From a virus, in the IMG/VR virus record IMGVR_UViG_3300028837_000761, positions 1 to 31,722 of that record: a DNA stretch of 31,722 nt. One strand, written 5' to 3'. Position 1 is the first letter of the stretch; each line of letters starts with the position of its first letter. The position numbers and the translations under genes were made by a program. The notes below the pieces were generated by a model. That model made no database searches and had not been told where the DNA came from. It worked only from the letters and a program-made list of their open reading frames with translations. Positions 6,514 to 15,811 of the stretch are shown here, in pieces.

Positions 6514-8724
6514 TTAGGGAGAGGGGATAGCGGTTCTGGCTTCTCCGAACGCGCCCGCGCGCCGTTCGGCCTGCTGCTTAGACCCGCCCGCCTTCCTGGC
6601 TGCCGGGTCTACCTCGTGCTTCGTACCGTCTGGCATCACGACCTCGAACGGGATGTCGTGGGCGTAAGACTCGCGCATCATCTGTGCCATCCACCGGACC
6701 GCGCCGGATGCCGGAACCTTGCCGCTGATGCCGCGAGCGAAGCTGCGAACGACAGTGGGGTTCTTCAGCATCATGGCGAGGGCCTGGGGTGCCAGAAGGA
6801 ATGCGACTGGGGTTGACCAGCCACCAGTCCGCTCGCGGAGGTCGCTACTAAACATCGACGCAACAGCGCCGGCCTGCATGAGCGTGATGACCGTCGTGCC
6901 GGCGGCCCCCTTCGGGATGTCCTGGACGGCGGCGAGGGCGTTCGCGAAGTCGCGTAGGCTGGCCTGCTCGGTCTTGCTGAACAGCTCCGGGACAGTCTCG
7001 CGGGCCACTCGGTTTTTCACGATGCGATTGTAGAGGGTATTCCCATTGATGATCCCGGTCCGGGCACTCGACATTGAGGCAATGAGGTGTTCGTTGAGCC
7101 AGTTCCCACGGACGCCATCCCACAGTTCCTCGCCGGTCAGGCCAGCGAGCCCCTCCCTTCGTCCCATGTCCGTTACGACAGAGGCGTACCGCGGATCGTG
7201 AACCACCCGCTTGACCACCCGCAGCATCTCTGGGGACTTCGCTCCCTGCACCACCGCAGTCTCGAACTGCTCCTTTGTGGCGAGCTTGAGGGCGGGTCCG
7301 AGCACGGACTCGTTGAATACCTCGTGACCCTCCTTTGTGAGGGACTTCGCCCGCTGGAACAGCTCTGTGAGCGTAGGACCTGCCGCGCCTTCCTCCAGCG
7401 ACTCCGCACCAGAGCGACCCATGTCCTCCCATGCGTACCGGACGTTGGCAGGGATCTTTCTGCCAGCCGCCTCGATCTCCGCGTCCATCATGTGAACGAC
7501 GCGCTTGGACATTGACTTGACGCGCCCTGGCATCATGTCCTCGACCTGCGACGCGCCCTCTCGAATCGTCGACATGAGGAGGTGTGCGTCCTCGAAGGTA
7601 ACGTAGTCACCGGACTCCTTGATGGCGTTATAGATCCGCATCTGTCCCTGTCGCATGTCGGCTCCAGGGTGTCCGGGCTTCGCCCACTTCTCCGCTTCGT
7701 AGGCGATTTTTCGGAGGTCGACCATCACCCGGTCCCGCCCGCGCTGATAGGCGGCCTCTTCCGGCCTCCACCACGTCGCACCCACGGCGGGCTGCGACCG
7801 GCGTGCGGCCACGTCATCGAGCCCCCGGTCGAGGGTCTTCCAGGCACTCCGGGTGGCTACGCGGTGTAGCTGCGCGCTCCCCGTGATGACGGCTTCGAGC
7901 ACGGCGGTCACGTCCTCGGGGCGCGGGCCGTTCTTCATCAGCTCGTCTACGATGTGCCACCCTTCCCCACTGAGCGTCTTGACGCCTTTCCGCTGTGCGA
8001 CCCACAGGGGAGCGCCAAGTAGTGAGTTTCTTACCCCACCCTCGATCTGCTCGATCAGGTGGTTCTCCAGGGTCTGCGCCAAGCTGATGTAGCCACCGTG
8101 TCCGCGTCCCTCTGCCGAGAGACGGTGCAGTAGCTCGACCGCCTCGTCGGCACCGACGCGCTGCTCTCCCCCAACCCCACCAGGGATGCCGACGCGCTGA
8201 AGGAACTTCGCTCCCTTCTGGAGGCCGACTCTATTCAGCGCCCAGATTGCGAGCTTCCCCGCGGCGTGTCCAACCGGGGTCAGCCCCTGCACCGCAAGCT
8301 CCGCGCCGCCCGCCAGCATGGCGTGGCCCCCGGGCGACAGCTCCTCGTGGGGGTTGAGGAAGTGGCGGTATCCGTACTCCGCACCGGCCGCGCCCAGGGT
8401 GGCACTCGGGGCGCGTGCGGCAGAGCGAACCGCTGCGCTCTTGACGCCGGGCTCTCCATAGAGCGCGGACAGAAGGCTGGGGGCGCGTTTGCGGGCACCG
8501 CGCCGGGCGAGGCTCAGCCCATAGGCACCCATGCCGGCACCCCCGATCATCGACGGGGCCACATCCGCGGCCAGCATGGCTCCTTCTTTCAGCATCTCCC
8601 CCCCGCTCTCTATCTTCTTGGTGTAGTCCTCCCACATCACGTCTTCCAGGGGTCGACGCGGCGGACCAGCCACGCGGGGACTTCCCATCTGTAGGGGGGT
8701 CGGAGGAGCTTCTCTTGCGCCCAT
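6514..8724 (-). CDS. Large virion protein, probable internal/DNA-ejection protein
   Basis: 736 residues. The start at 8724 overlaps the TAA of the upstream gene (TAATG). The first 200 residues hold several Ala/Gly-rich amphipathic or weakly hydrophobic segments (for example MLAADVAPSMIGGAGMGAYG, and GGHAMLAGGAELAVQGLTPV). The middle (about 230-600) is long, charged and alpha-helical, and another hydrophobic stretch lies near residue 640. Podoviruses carry large helical internal proteins here that are ejected with the DNA to span the cell envelope. The role is inferred from size, composition and position after the tail genes; no specific family was recognised. Confidence 0.55.
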   Translation of the reverse strand: MGAREAPPTPLQMGSPRVAGPPRRPLEDVMWEDYTKKIESGGEMLKEGAMLAADVAPSMIGGAGMGAYGLSLARRGARKRAPSLLSALYGEPGVKSAAVRSAARAPSATLGAAGAEYGYRHFLNPHEELSPGGHAMLAGGAELAVQGLTPVGHAAGKLAIWALNRVGLQKGAKFLQRVGIPGGVGGEQRVGADEAVELLHRLSAEGRGHGGYISLAQTLENHLIEQIEGGVRNSLLGAPLWVAQRKGVKTLSGEGWHIVDELMKNGPRPEDVTAVLEAVITGSAQLHRVATRSAWKTLDRGLDDVAARRSQPAVGATWWRPEEAAYQRGRDRVMVDLRKIAYEAEKWAKPGHPGADMRQGQMRIYNAIKESGDYVTFEDAHLLMSTIREGASQVEDMMPGRVKSMSKRVVHMMDAEIEAAGRKIPANVRYAWEDMGRSGAESLEEGAAGPTLTELFQRAKSLTKEGHEVFNESVLGPALKLATKEQFETAVVQGAKSPEMLRVVKRVVHDPRYASVVTDMGRREGLAGLTGEELWDGVRGNWLNEHLIASMSSARTGIINGNTLYNRIVKNRVARETVPELFSKTEQASLRDFANALAAVQDIPKGAAGTTVITLMQAGAVASMFSSDLRERTGGWSTPVAFLLAPQALAMMLKNPTVVRSFARGISGKVPASGAVRWMAQMMRESYAHDIPFEVVMPDGTKHEVDPAARKAGGSKQQAERRAGAFGEARTAIPSP

Positions 8725-10256
8725 TACTGTGCCCCCGCTGCGCGCTCGCGCACCTGGCTGGCGTGCAGGCCCTGGAGCTGTTCGACCGTGTTCTCTCCGA
8801 GATTCCGTGCCACCCACCTGTCACCCAACGTCTCGATGTCGATCCCGTACTCCGTCTGGAACTGCTCGCGTGTCCGCTCCTTGGCCTCGGAGTCGGTGAA
8901 CTCCTCTCCTGTGTCGACGCCCATCTGCTGATACATCTTATCGGCCCGTCCCAGCATCTCCCGCCGGAACTCCTGGAACGTCATTTGCTTCCCCCACTCC
9001 TTACCGCTCGTGATCTCCTCGGCCTTGAGCACGCCCTTCTCCAGGATCAGCCGATTCCGGGCCAGTGCCAGATTATTGAAGTATGCACTCCGCATGAGCT
9101 TCGCGATAAAGATGTCGGGATCGTCTCCTACGTTGATCTCCTGAACCATCAGGCGATCCGCTTCGGCCTTCGACATCTGCGCGCCCGTCATCAAGCGGAT
9201 CATGTCATTCGTGACCTTGGCGACACCCGCGATCCCCAGGCCCCGCTCGAAATAATCCATGCGCTGCTCAGGCGTCAGCGTTCCGAGCTTCGACCCGATG
9301 CTCAGCAGCATTCCCTGGACACGGCCTCCCCAGGTGAGCCACCTCGGATCGAACATATCCTCGATGAGGTCGAGCTGATCGCGCAGCTCCATCAGCTTGA
9401 TAGTCTGATCCTCGACCGTCTTCCTCACGGTGTCGTGCAGCTCGCCTGTCCGCACCTCACTCTTTTCCACGTCCTTGATGTAGCGACCCTTGTCCTTCTT
9501 GAGGTGTTCCAGCGCCTGCGCTTCCGTGAAGTTGACGAGCCGCTCGGGCGAGCCCTCGTCCGCCCAGGTGTCGATGTAGTTCCAGGACACCAGCTTGTCC
9601 TCGCGCGGGTTGCGATAAACCGGCTTCCCTGTAATGGGATCGATCGCGACGCTCGAAGGCGGGACGTTGTGGAAGCCCCTTGGCGCGTGCGGCACCTCCA
9701 GCATCTCCCCTTCCTTTTCTAGGGCTTCCAGAGCGCTCCGGGGCGCGTATACATCACCGGGCTTAAACGTCTCTCCCTCTCGGGGCTCGGCGACTCCCAG
9801 GTAGGCCCGCTTCGCCGCGGCCACTTGCTCGGGGTCCTCCAGCGCGATGCGCGGGTCCGCTACATACGCTTGGGGGTAACGATGCCGGAGTGCCATTAGC
9901 TGATAGAGAGACAGCTTACTGATGTACTCGTTCGCCTCCTCTTCTGTGTACTGCCCCTTCTCTATCAGCGCGCGGCGCAGGACCGGCGGTGTGTACGCCT
10001 CGGAGAACGGGGTCGGCTTCTGCGGTTGTCCGCCAAACAGACTGCCGATGTTCTTGACGGCAGACCCTCCCCACGTCGGCGAGCCGGGATACTCCGTCTC
10101 CTTCAACGGGGGCAAGCCACGCTGCTCCCGGTTCAGATTCATGTCCTCCTCAAGCTCCTCGCGAACCTGTGTCATAGAGGTACGCCCAAAGACCTCCGCG
10201 TCGCCCTCTCTCCCGTAGCCCAGGCCACTAAATACCATGTCTACCGGGTCGCCCAT
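8724..10256 (-). CDS. Large helical virion protein, probable internal/ejection protein
   Basis: 510 residues, ATG with SD TAGGAGG. Almost entirely charged alpha-helix, Glu/Arg/Lys-rich, with no signal peptide or clear membrane helix. An N-terminal region (about 1-90) is polar and Gly/Pro-containing, and a long helical region spans about 250-500. It is translationally coupled to the 736-residue protein downstream and preceded by a 248-residue protein, a trio resembling podoviral core or ejection protein operons. Assigned by context only. Confidence 0.5.
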   Translation of the reverse strand: MGDPVDMVFSGLGYGREGDAEVFGRTSMTQVREELEEDMNLNREQRGLPPLKETEYPGSPTWGGSAVKNIGSLFGGQPQKPTPFSEAYTPPVLRRALIEKGQYTEEEANEYISKLSLYQLMALRHRYPQAYVADPRIALEDPEQVAAAKRAYLGVAEPREGETFKPGDVYAPRSALEALEKEGEMLEVPHAPRGFHNVPPSSVAIDPITGKPVYRNPREDKLVSWNYIDTWADEGSPERLVNFTEAQALEHLKKDKGRYIKDVEKSEVRTGELHDTVRKTVEDQTIKLMELRDQLDLIEDMFDPRWLTWGGRVQGMLLSIGSKLGTLTPEQRMDYFERGLGIAGVAKVTNDMIRLMTGAQMSKAEADRLMVQEINVGDDPDIFIAKLMRSAYFNNLALARNRLILEKGVLKAEEITSGKEWGKQMTFQEFRREMLGRADKMYQQMGVDTGEEFTDSEAKERTREQFQTEYGIDIETLGDRWVARNLGENTVEQLQGLHASQVRERAAGAQ

Positions 10257-10265
10257 GGCGTCCTC

Positions 10266-11012
10266 CTAGATCCACATATTCCAGCCACCAGACTGGCTCG
10301 TGGTCGCGAGCTGCGGCATCGTGGTCTGCACACCCATCCCGAAGAGGTTCATCAGGTTCTGGATCTCCTGGTTGAACTGCGCCATCCCCCGCTCGATCCC
10401 CATGTCTGCGATCAAGCGCGGGAGCTGCGTCGCCGAGAGACGATCGACGAGGTTCCCGATCTCCGCTGCGTCGATCCCGCGCCGCGCAGCGGCCTGACCC
10501 TCTTCCCCGGCAGCAGCCGCCTCTTGTATGTCCCGCTCGTGCAGGTAGATGTCCGTACCCGCCTTCGCGATGGCGTCTACGCGGGACTTCTCCCTGATCG
10601 CCTCGGAGCGCTGGAACGGGGAGCTGTCCTGAACGCTATGGCCGGCACCCGTGAACGCGCCGACGTTCTGGAGTGTCCCTTCGTCGAACGCCTCGTTGAT
10701 CGCCGTGACCCAGGGCTTGAAATGCTCGGTCGGGACCAGGTTCTCACCGCGAAGGGTGGCGAGACGCGCATTCATGGCGGCCCGCTGGGCGGGACTGACG
10801 GCAGCGCCACCGTAGCCGGAGATTTGGTTCACCAGACCCTGCTCCTCGGACGTGATGCCGGCAACGGTAGGACCCTGGTAGCCCTCAGAGATGTTGGCGA
10901 AGGCGGGCACGTCTTCCCCGAATATCTTCGCGAAGTCGTCCCTGAGCTGGGTGTACTGCGCGGGCGTCATGTCGTGTTGGGAGCTAGTAGCCTCGTTCGA
11001 TCCACCACCCAT
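10266..11012 (-). CDS. Probable virion protein of unknown function
   Basis: 248 residues, ATG with SD AAGGAGGA. Polar and helical, Gln/Ala-rich. An Ala/Glu/Arg-rich helix lies at about 140-185 and a C-terminal segment (about 205-248) contains MAQFNQEIQNLMNLFGMG and ends in Gly-Trp-Asn-Met-Trp-Ile. A compact hydrophobic, Trp-containing terminus like this is common in phage assembly proteins. It lies between the GNAT-like gene and two large virion genes, so a structural or core role is inferred. No family was identified. Confidence 0.5.
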   Translation of the reverse strand: MGGGSNEATSSQHDMTPAQYTQLRDDFAKIFGEDVPAFANISEGYQGPTVAGITSEEQGLVNQISGYGGAAVSPAQRAAMNARLATLRGENLVPTEHFKPWVTAINEAFDEGTLQNVGAFTGAGHSVQDSSPFQRSEAIREKSRVDAIAKAGTDIYLHERDIQEAAAAGEEGQAAARRGIDAAEIGNLVDRLSATQLPRLIADMGIERGMAQFNQEIQNLMNLFGMGVQTTMPQLATTSQSGGWNMWI

Positions 11013-11014
11013 GA

Positions 11015-11461
11015 CTAATCCTCCTTCGTGTCTCCGAGCTGAACGATCGTGGGAACGCTCGCGCCGAGATGAACGGCGAGGCGCTCGAATCCCTGGTCTT
11101 CCTTATGAGACGTGTTGAATGCGTAGCACCGATCGTATCCGTTCTCCCGGAACCACTCCTGGCACATTCGGCACAGACCCTCGGTCGTCTCCCAGTGCTC
11201 TGAGAAGATATAGAGCAGCCACGGCAGGAGCGAGAAGACCCCCGTGCGAACGCTCGCGACCAGGAGCCCCTGGAGCCTCGCGTCGCCCCCGACGGCGACG
11301 AACAGGGCAACCTGGGGATCGGCAAGGTTCTCCCGCAGCCACTCGGCCACCTTCTCGGGCTCGGGGAAGAGATCCTCGCGGGACGCCAGGGCGCGGTCCA
11401 GGAGATCCAGGAATATCTCCTGGGACAGGACGCTGGGGTTCCGGATGCGGAAGACGCTCAT
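11015..11461 (-). CDS. GNAT-like acetyltransferase-fold protein
   Basis: 148 residues in an ATGA overlap with the upstream gene. The order of elements fits a GNAT fold: an N-terminal helical part, strand ALFVAVGGDARLQGLLVAS (about 52-70), a hydrophobic segment, a helix (TEGLCRMCQEWFRENGYDRC, about 92-111), strand CYAFNTS, then ERLAVHLGASVPTIVQLG. The usual pyrophosphate-binding Q/RxxGxG/A loop is not clear, so catalysis is uncertain. GNAT-like proteins are often encoded beside internal virion protein genes in T7-like and related podoviruses, which supports the call. Confidence 0.6.
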   Translation of the reverse strand: MSVFRIRNPSVLSQEIFLDLLDRALASREDLFPEPEKVAEWLRENLADPQVALFVAVGGDARLQGLLVASVRTGVFSLLPWLLYIFSEHWETTEGLCRMCQEWFRENGYDRCYAFNTSHKEDQGFERLAVHLGASVPTIVQLGDTKED

Positions 11462-11907
11462 GGTGCCCCTAAGTGGAGGATCTGCCAGGCCGAGCTGCGA
11501 TCCGAGATCAAGGCGATCAGCTCGTACTGCGCGGACAGGGCCTTGCTTGCCGCCCCGTCGATCGTGTCTGCGCCCGCGCGCTGAACCGTAACCGCGTTGC
11601 CTCCCGCATCGATCTTCTTGACCCGGAAGACGTGGGGCTCGGCGTCAGACGCAGCCGGCAGAGTGATCGTCACCGGGGCCGCGGTGGCGTCCACCAGGAG
11701 ATTCCGGTCGGTATCATACATCGTGTAGGCCGCAGAAACCGAGCGCACAAAGTCCGAGATGGTGATGACATCGTCATTGATCGCTCCTCCATACTGGAGG
11801 AACACCGCGCGCAGCGCCCGATCGAGGTCGATCAGGTGCCCTCGGTTCGGACCTTCCTCGACCCGCGAGGGCAGCATCGGGCTCTCTTCTACGGGCTCAC
11901 GCCCCAC
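11458..11907 (-). CDS. Probable tail or head appendage protein (beta-rich C-terminal domain)
   Basis: 149 residues. GTG 11907 is preferred because CGGAGGA precedes it at proper spacing; ATG 11877 is an alternative with a weaker SD. The C-terminal part (about 60-148) has the strand pattern of a small beta domain seen in many phage fibre and decoration proteins: TAAPVTITLP, then a Val/Lys strand, then NAVTVQRAGADTIDGA, then YELIALISD and AWQILHLG. It overlaps the Cys-motif gene upstream by 11 nt and the GNAT-like gene downstream by 4 nt. Confidence 0.6.
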   Translation of the reverse strand: MGREPVEESPMLPSRVEEGPNRGHLIDLDRALRAVFLQYGGAINDDVITISDFVRSVSAAYTMYDTDRNLLVDATAAPVTITLPAASDAEPHVFRVKKIDAGGNAVTVQRAGADTIDGAASKALSAQYELIALISDRSSAWQILHLGAP

Positions 11908-12097
11908 GGCATTCCTCCGCGTGGGCCTGGATTCCGGCCGGGGTTCCGGTGATGAGCTTGCCGCAGCACAGACAGTTGACCCGCCAGTCGTCCATGCCGA
12001 CGACTTGCCGATTCAGCTCCTCGGCCCTATCAGGCGTCATTCCATGCCGGCGGGAGAGTGTTCGCTGCGCCGCCTTGCGCCGTCGCTCGATGCTCAT
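11897..12097 (-). CDS. Small Cys/His (putative zinc-binding) protein
   Basis: 66 residues. ATG 12097 forms an ATGA overlap with the tail nozzle gene and has AGGAGGGAG upstream, so it is favoured over the codon 7 residues earlier. The N-terminal half is basic and helical. The C-terminus holds NCLCCGKLITG and HAEEC, giving a C-x2-C plus H-x3-C arrangement like a single zinc finger. Its place between nozzle and appendage genes is unusual for a DNA-binding protein; function unknown. Confidence 0.6.
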   Translation of the reverse strand: MSIERRRKAAQRTLSRRHGMTPDRAEELNRQVVGMDDWRVNCLCCGKLITGTPAGIQAHAEECRGA

Positions 12098-14010
12098 CGT
12101 CCCGCTCCCTCCTGGCATAGGACAGCGTAGCCCGCCACCTCGAAGTGCCCACCCAGGGCGTTCGTGCCGAACTGGATCTCAGCGTAGCGTGTCATCTTGC
12201 GGAAGCTCGCGAAGCGGTTGCCTGAATAATCGAGCGCGAAGTCCTGGCTCTGAAGGAGCACGGGGAGCCGGTGCGCGGCGTCGGCTCCATAGAGGCTGAT
12301 TTTGAGGTCCGCCGCGGCTCCGGGCCTCTCCAGCGCGAACGGCGTGACCCGCCTGACGAGCCCCTTTCGTTCCCCGTCGATCACCGGGAAGCGCCGGAAC
12401 CGGCCATAGGACTCCACCGCGACCGCAGTCGACGCGCCTTCGATCTGGTCGGTCGAGGCCCCGAGAACGTAGATGTATCCATCCTCGGTCCCGAAGAGAT
12501 TGAACGGATAGGTCGTCTCTAGCCAGCGGTCGTTCCACCGGAAGTTGACGCTTTGCCACTCGACGACCAGATCAGCGAAGGTGAGCGTGGTGCTGCGCTC
12601 GAAGTACCCGGTCGCGGTCGCGGGTAGATCCCGGATCGTCATCGGGACGAACCCCCCCTGGCCGTGCAGCGTGGCGTTTTCCAGATAGTGCTCCGTGTAG
12701 GCGATCTTGGCCCCCGCCGTTTCATCGGCCGCACCGTCCGAAATCTGCGGGACGATCCAGTGGGATTCTCCGCTTTCCTCGTCGATGTGAGTGATCGTCC
12801 GCAGGATGCGGTCCGGGGACATGCGCCGTAGCACCTCATGGAAGACGTGGCTCCCCACCTCCTCGATCCCTACCCCGTTGAACTCGTAGGCAGCATCGGC
12901 CGCCAGAAACTCGTGAAAGTCGCCGAAGTCCGTGATTGCTCCTGTGGCAATCGGGCCAATGCCGGGCACGGCGGTTCGGATGACGAAGACGAACGGAAGT
13001 CCCACGAACTGCAACAGGTTAATCGAGCGCTCGTGGTAGGCTGTCATCATGTCCCCGATGGGGATCATCTCCAAGAGCCCGTCGATCGCATCGGTCGCGA
13101 TGAACTCGCTCGCTAGGCCAGTGGTCACATCCTGCGGATTGGCAACGTTGCTGTTGCGAATCGAGGAGGGCTTGTTCTTCCCGGACTCCAGCATATTCCC
13201 GTACAGCAGCATGTTCTTGTGGAGCCGCAGAACCCGGCAGGTAAAGCCCGGGTCGAAGCGAACTGCCGTCAGGTCACTCCCGTTCCAGTAGACAGGAGGG
13301 TCTGTCCCTTGGGTGGCATACCACCGATCCTCAGCCGCCGGAAGCGCGTTCATAAATGTCTCGGTTGACCATTTATCGAAGACGCCCCCGTCGAAGCACT
13401 GGCGGATCGTGTAGGCCCCCGTCGCCTCGGCCGAGGCATCGCCATGGACTACGAGGTGAGTGTCGTCGGTGATCGATTTGATCTCGTACCAAGAGCTGTC
13501 CTGGGTGACGTAGTTCGCGTCTCCGAAGTGGATATAGTCCCCCGCTCTGGCGTTGTCACGACTCAGCACGGCGGTTGCCCAGAGTGTTCCGTTGCCCGTC
13601 ACGGTAGAGTCGTCTGGGCCGGCTCCGTTGTAGGCGATGTTCGTGGTCGTGCCCGTGTCGTAGTGGGGCGTCAGGAATTTCACATCGTCGTTGATCTGAT
13701 CGAATCGGTAGAGGTCGTAGATCGTTCCGAAGATCAGGGTCTGAGAGCCGCCTGAGGTAAAGAACTGGTCGATCAGCGTCGGCTGGTTGTTGTCCAGGTT
13801 GATCGGCGTCGCCCCGATGGGAAAGGTGTCCCACCCCATGTTCTCATTGCGGATGGCCTGTTCCTTCACGCGGACGTTCAGACAGTCGACCATACCTCCC
13901 TTCGGGACGTGAATGCCGGGCCGTCCAAGGAACACTCCGAGGTTGAGCGGCGTCGCGACCTCGCGGCGCTCCTTCGGGATCGTGGCCTGTACCGCTGCCG
14001 GGGCTGTCAT
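12094..14010 (-). CDS. Tail nozzle or tail-tube protein (podoviral)
   Basis: 638 residues. Beta-rich throughout. A characteristic stretch (about 315-345: GLLEMIPIGDMMTAYHERSI followed by NLLQFVGLPFVF) matches the pattern in podoviral tail tubular protein B and P22 gp10-type proteins, where a beta-propeller ring forms the distal tube. Other blade-like repeats include LIFGTIYDLYRFD, RVLRLHKNMLLYGN and AYEFNGVGIEEVGSH. The ATG directly abuts the upstream stop (TAAATG) with no strong SD, suggesting coupled translation. It lies with the adaptor and fibre genes. The role is inferred from pattern and order. Confidence 0.7.
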   Translation of the reverse strand: MTAPAAVQATIPKERREVATPLNLGVFLGRPGIHVPKGGMVDCLNVRVKEQAIRNENMGWDTFPIGATPINLDNNQPTLIDQFFTSGGSQTLIFGTIYDLYRFDQINDDVKFLTPHYDTGTTTNIAYNGAGPDDSTVTGNGTLWATAVLSRDNARAGDYIHFGDANYVTQDSSWYEIKSITDDTHLVVHGDASAEATGAYTIRQCFDGGVFDKWSTETFMNALPAAEDRWYATQGTDPPVYWNGSDLTAVRFDPGFTCRVLRLHKNMLLYGNMLESGKNKPSSIRNSNVANPQDVTTGLASEFIATDAIDGLLEMIPIGDMMTAYHERSINLLQFVGLPFVFVIRTAVPGIGPIATGAITDFGDFHEFLAADAAYEFNGVGIEEVGSHVFHEVLRRMSPDRILRTITHIDEESGESHWIVPQISDGAADETAGAKIAYTEHYLENATLHGQGGFVPMTIRDLPATATGYFERSTTLTFADLVVEWQSVNFRWNDRWLETTYPFNLFGTEDGYIYVLGASTDQIEGASTAVAVESYGRFRRFPVIDGERKGLVRRVTPFALERPGAAADLKISLYGADAAHRLPVLLQSQDFALDYSGNRFASFRKMTRYAEIQFGTNALGGHFEVAGYAVLCQEGAGR

Positions 14011-15006
14011 TTATCGCCACGCTCTCACGATCGTTTCCCATTTGCTTTCATCGACGGCGGTCCAAAGACAGTTAGCAACCCTGTCCATAATAATCAGAGC
14101 ACGACCAACGCCTACAACGATGCCAACGTGAGTTGCGTTTGCGAAGCACCCCAGCCCCTCATTCGAGTGATCCCCGATCCTGGGAGAATATGACGACACC
14201 ACAATCTCGTCGCCAACTGCGTAGCCAAGGTCGGTAGAGATGCAGACAAGAGAAACCAGGAACACACGAGGGACTCCTCCGAGTCCGTGCGCGAACGTCG
14301 TAACGGAGTCGGCGGCACCTATGGCGGTTGAGGCACTCTGGTAATATCTGCCCGCGACCGTGGCGTCAGCAGAGAGCAGCAGGTCCGTCCCCTCGTATCC
14401 GTCCACGGTGTCCGCGTCGCCCTTGTTGCCCGCGTGGTAAATCTGCTTCTCGCCCGCACCGTAATCGACGACGAACTGCTCCTCCGGGTCGGCGTTGTCG
14501 GAAGCCGCCTTGAGGATCGCCTTCGCGATCCCGCCAGCGGTGGACTCCCCCACGATCAACTCATCGCTCGCGTCGAGACTGATGAGGTCAAGATAGGCCG
14601 CTTCCGCGGTGTCGTGTCCCTGTAGCTGGATGCCCTTCCCGAGTAGGACGTTCGCGAGCGCCTTGCGGTTGATCTCCAGGGAGCCAGCCAGGAGCGAGAG
14701 CACGCCGTAGAGGTAGCCCGCCTCCGACACCTGGATGATGTCGCCAGCGGACTCCTCCTGGAGGAACGCCTCGGGCTGGCCTCCGTGGTCCTTGCAGTAG
14801 AGCGCCATGTGACCCGCGCCGGGATCGGGATTAGCCGCGGCCCAGGGTGTCTCGTTCAGCGTCACGACATCGTGGTAACCGTCGGTCAGCTCGTGATTGA
14901 CCTCGAAGGCATTCTTCTTGGCGGTTCGCGCAGCCCGCTCATTGCTCGGGAAGTCGGAGATGTAGTCATTGTCGGCCGGCGCGGTTTCGTCGAAGTCGTA
15001 GGCCAT
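14011..15006 (-). CDS. Tail fibre protein
   Basis: 331 residues, SD AGGAGGA. The N-terminus (MAYDFDETAPADNDYISDFP, then SNERAARTAKKNAF) is like the virion-attachment end of many phage fibres. Residues 190-210 contain IYHAGNKGDADTVDGYEGTD, matching the widespread fibre motif in which HAGN is followed by ADTVDGY. The C-terminal third is Gly/Val/Ser-rich and beta-like, as expected for a receptor-binding tip. It lies between the adaptor and nozzle genes. The receptor cannot be predicted. Confidence 0.75.
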   Translation of the reverse strand: MAYDFDETAPADNDYISDFPSNERAARTAKKNAFEVNHELTDGYHDVVTLNETPWAAANPDPGAGHMALYCKDHGGQPEAFLQEESAGDIIQVSEAGYLYGVLSLLAGSLEINRKALANVLLGKGIQLQGHDTAEAAYLDLISLDASDELIVGESTAGGIAKAILKAASDNADPEEQFVVDYGAGEKQIYHAGNKGDADTVDGYEGTDLLLSADATVAGRYYQSASTAIGAADSVTTFAHGLGGVPRVFLVSLVCISTDLGYAVGDEIVVSSYSPRIGDHSNEGLGCFANATHVGIVVGVGRALIIMDRVANCLWTAVDESKWETIVRAWR

Positions 15007-15008
15007 GG

Positions 15009-15728
15009 TTACATCCTCCTCTGCGTATAGGCGGCTCTCACATCACGCCGCGGCCGAATGCGGCCGTGCTGCTTGCGGAACCGCCTGCGCTTGTCCGCTC
15101 GCTTGGCGCGCAAGTACTCGCCCTTTGCCATGATCTCGTACTTGATGTACTCGGGATCGCGATTGAAGTTCAGCACACGCGCCGCGGCCCGAAAGACGAG
15201 ATAGTCCTCCAGATGCGTGGTCCACCAGTTACTCGTCCCGGCTGCGCCCAGCGTCGCGAGTCGCTTGTAGTATTTCAACCAGATCGTGTAGGTCGCGTCC
15301 GGGACCGGCAAGACCCAGATTTGATCCAGCATGGGCCAGTGAAAGAGCGCCTCCGGCTGGCCGCGCAGGCTCGGATTGGGGTTCATGAGCGAGTGCGGAT
15401 ATACCTTGACGGTTTCCTCGTCCGGCTCCACCCAGTCGAGCGGAGGGAGGTCCGCACCCTTCGTCGGCCCCGTGGGGTCCAATAGAAAGGACCGCCCGTG
15501 CGGCTCGATCCAGTCGGTTGGCATGGTCGCCTGGAGAATCGGCACACCCACCCCCACCGTCGGATTCGGCTGAACCTGCGTCTCTTGGACGATGAACTTG
15601 TAGGACATCTCCTCCAGGTCGGACTGCGCCTTCTTGATCTCGGGGACGATGCGCGCCGCGGCGTCGGCGTTGTCATCGATGAGGATGCCCGCCACCCGAG
15701 CTTCCAGGGCCGACCTCAATACCGCCAT
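15009..15728 (-). CDS. Head-to-tail adaptor (tail tubular protein A / gp4-like)
   Basis: 239 residues, SD TAGGAG. Helical N-terminus with an acidic patch, then a beta region (about 45-110), then the pattern WPMLDQIWVLPVPDATYTIW followed by LKYYKRLATL and NWWTTHLEDYLVFRAAARVL (about 140-190). This is the arrangement seen in podoviral adaptor proteins that sit under the portal and receive the nozzle. The C-terminus is very basic (RAKRADKRRRFRKQHGRIRP). Its position between capsid and tail genes agrees. Confidence 0.65.
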   Translation of the reverse strand: MAVLRSALEARVAGILIDDNADAAARIVPEIKKAQSDLEEMSYKFIVQETQVQPNPTVGVGVPILQATMPTDWIEPHGRSFLLDPTGPTKGADLPPLDWVEPDEETVKVYPHSLMNPNPSLRGQPEALFHWPMLDQIWVLPVPDATYTIWLKYYKRLATLGAAGTSNWWTTHLEDYLVFRAAARVLNFNRDPEYIKYEIMAKGEYLRAKRADKRRRFRKQHGRIRPRRDVRAAYTQRRM

Positions 15729-15745
15729 GCTGTGCTCCTAATACA

Positions 15746-15778
15746 AAGGGCGTGCAGCCTTGCGGGCCGCACGCCCTT
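15746..15778 (-). terminator. GC-rich hairpin upstream of the adaptor gene
   Basis: A perfect 10-bp inverted repeat (AAGGGCGTGC / GCACGCCCTT) with a 13-nt loop. On the minus strand it is followed by TTTGTATTAG, a weak U-rich run, just before the adaptor SD. It may be a partial terminator or an mRNA-stabilising or processing structure inside the structural operon; a strong intrinsic terminator is less likely. Confidence 0.45.
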
Positions 15779-15811
15779 GCGATCTTCCCGCCGGGCCTCT
15801 TGCCTGGGCGG

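Noticed and set aside
8715-11018. Long plus-strand open frames of 335 and 330 codons (8715-9722 and 10026-11018)
   Set aside because: They are antisense shadows of the large virion protein genes, lack SD sequences and have His/Arg/Leu-rich composition typical of reversed GC-rich coding DNA.
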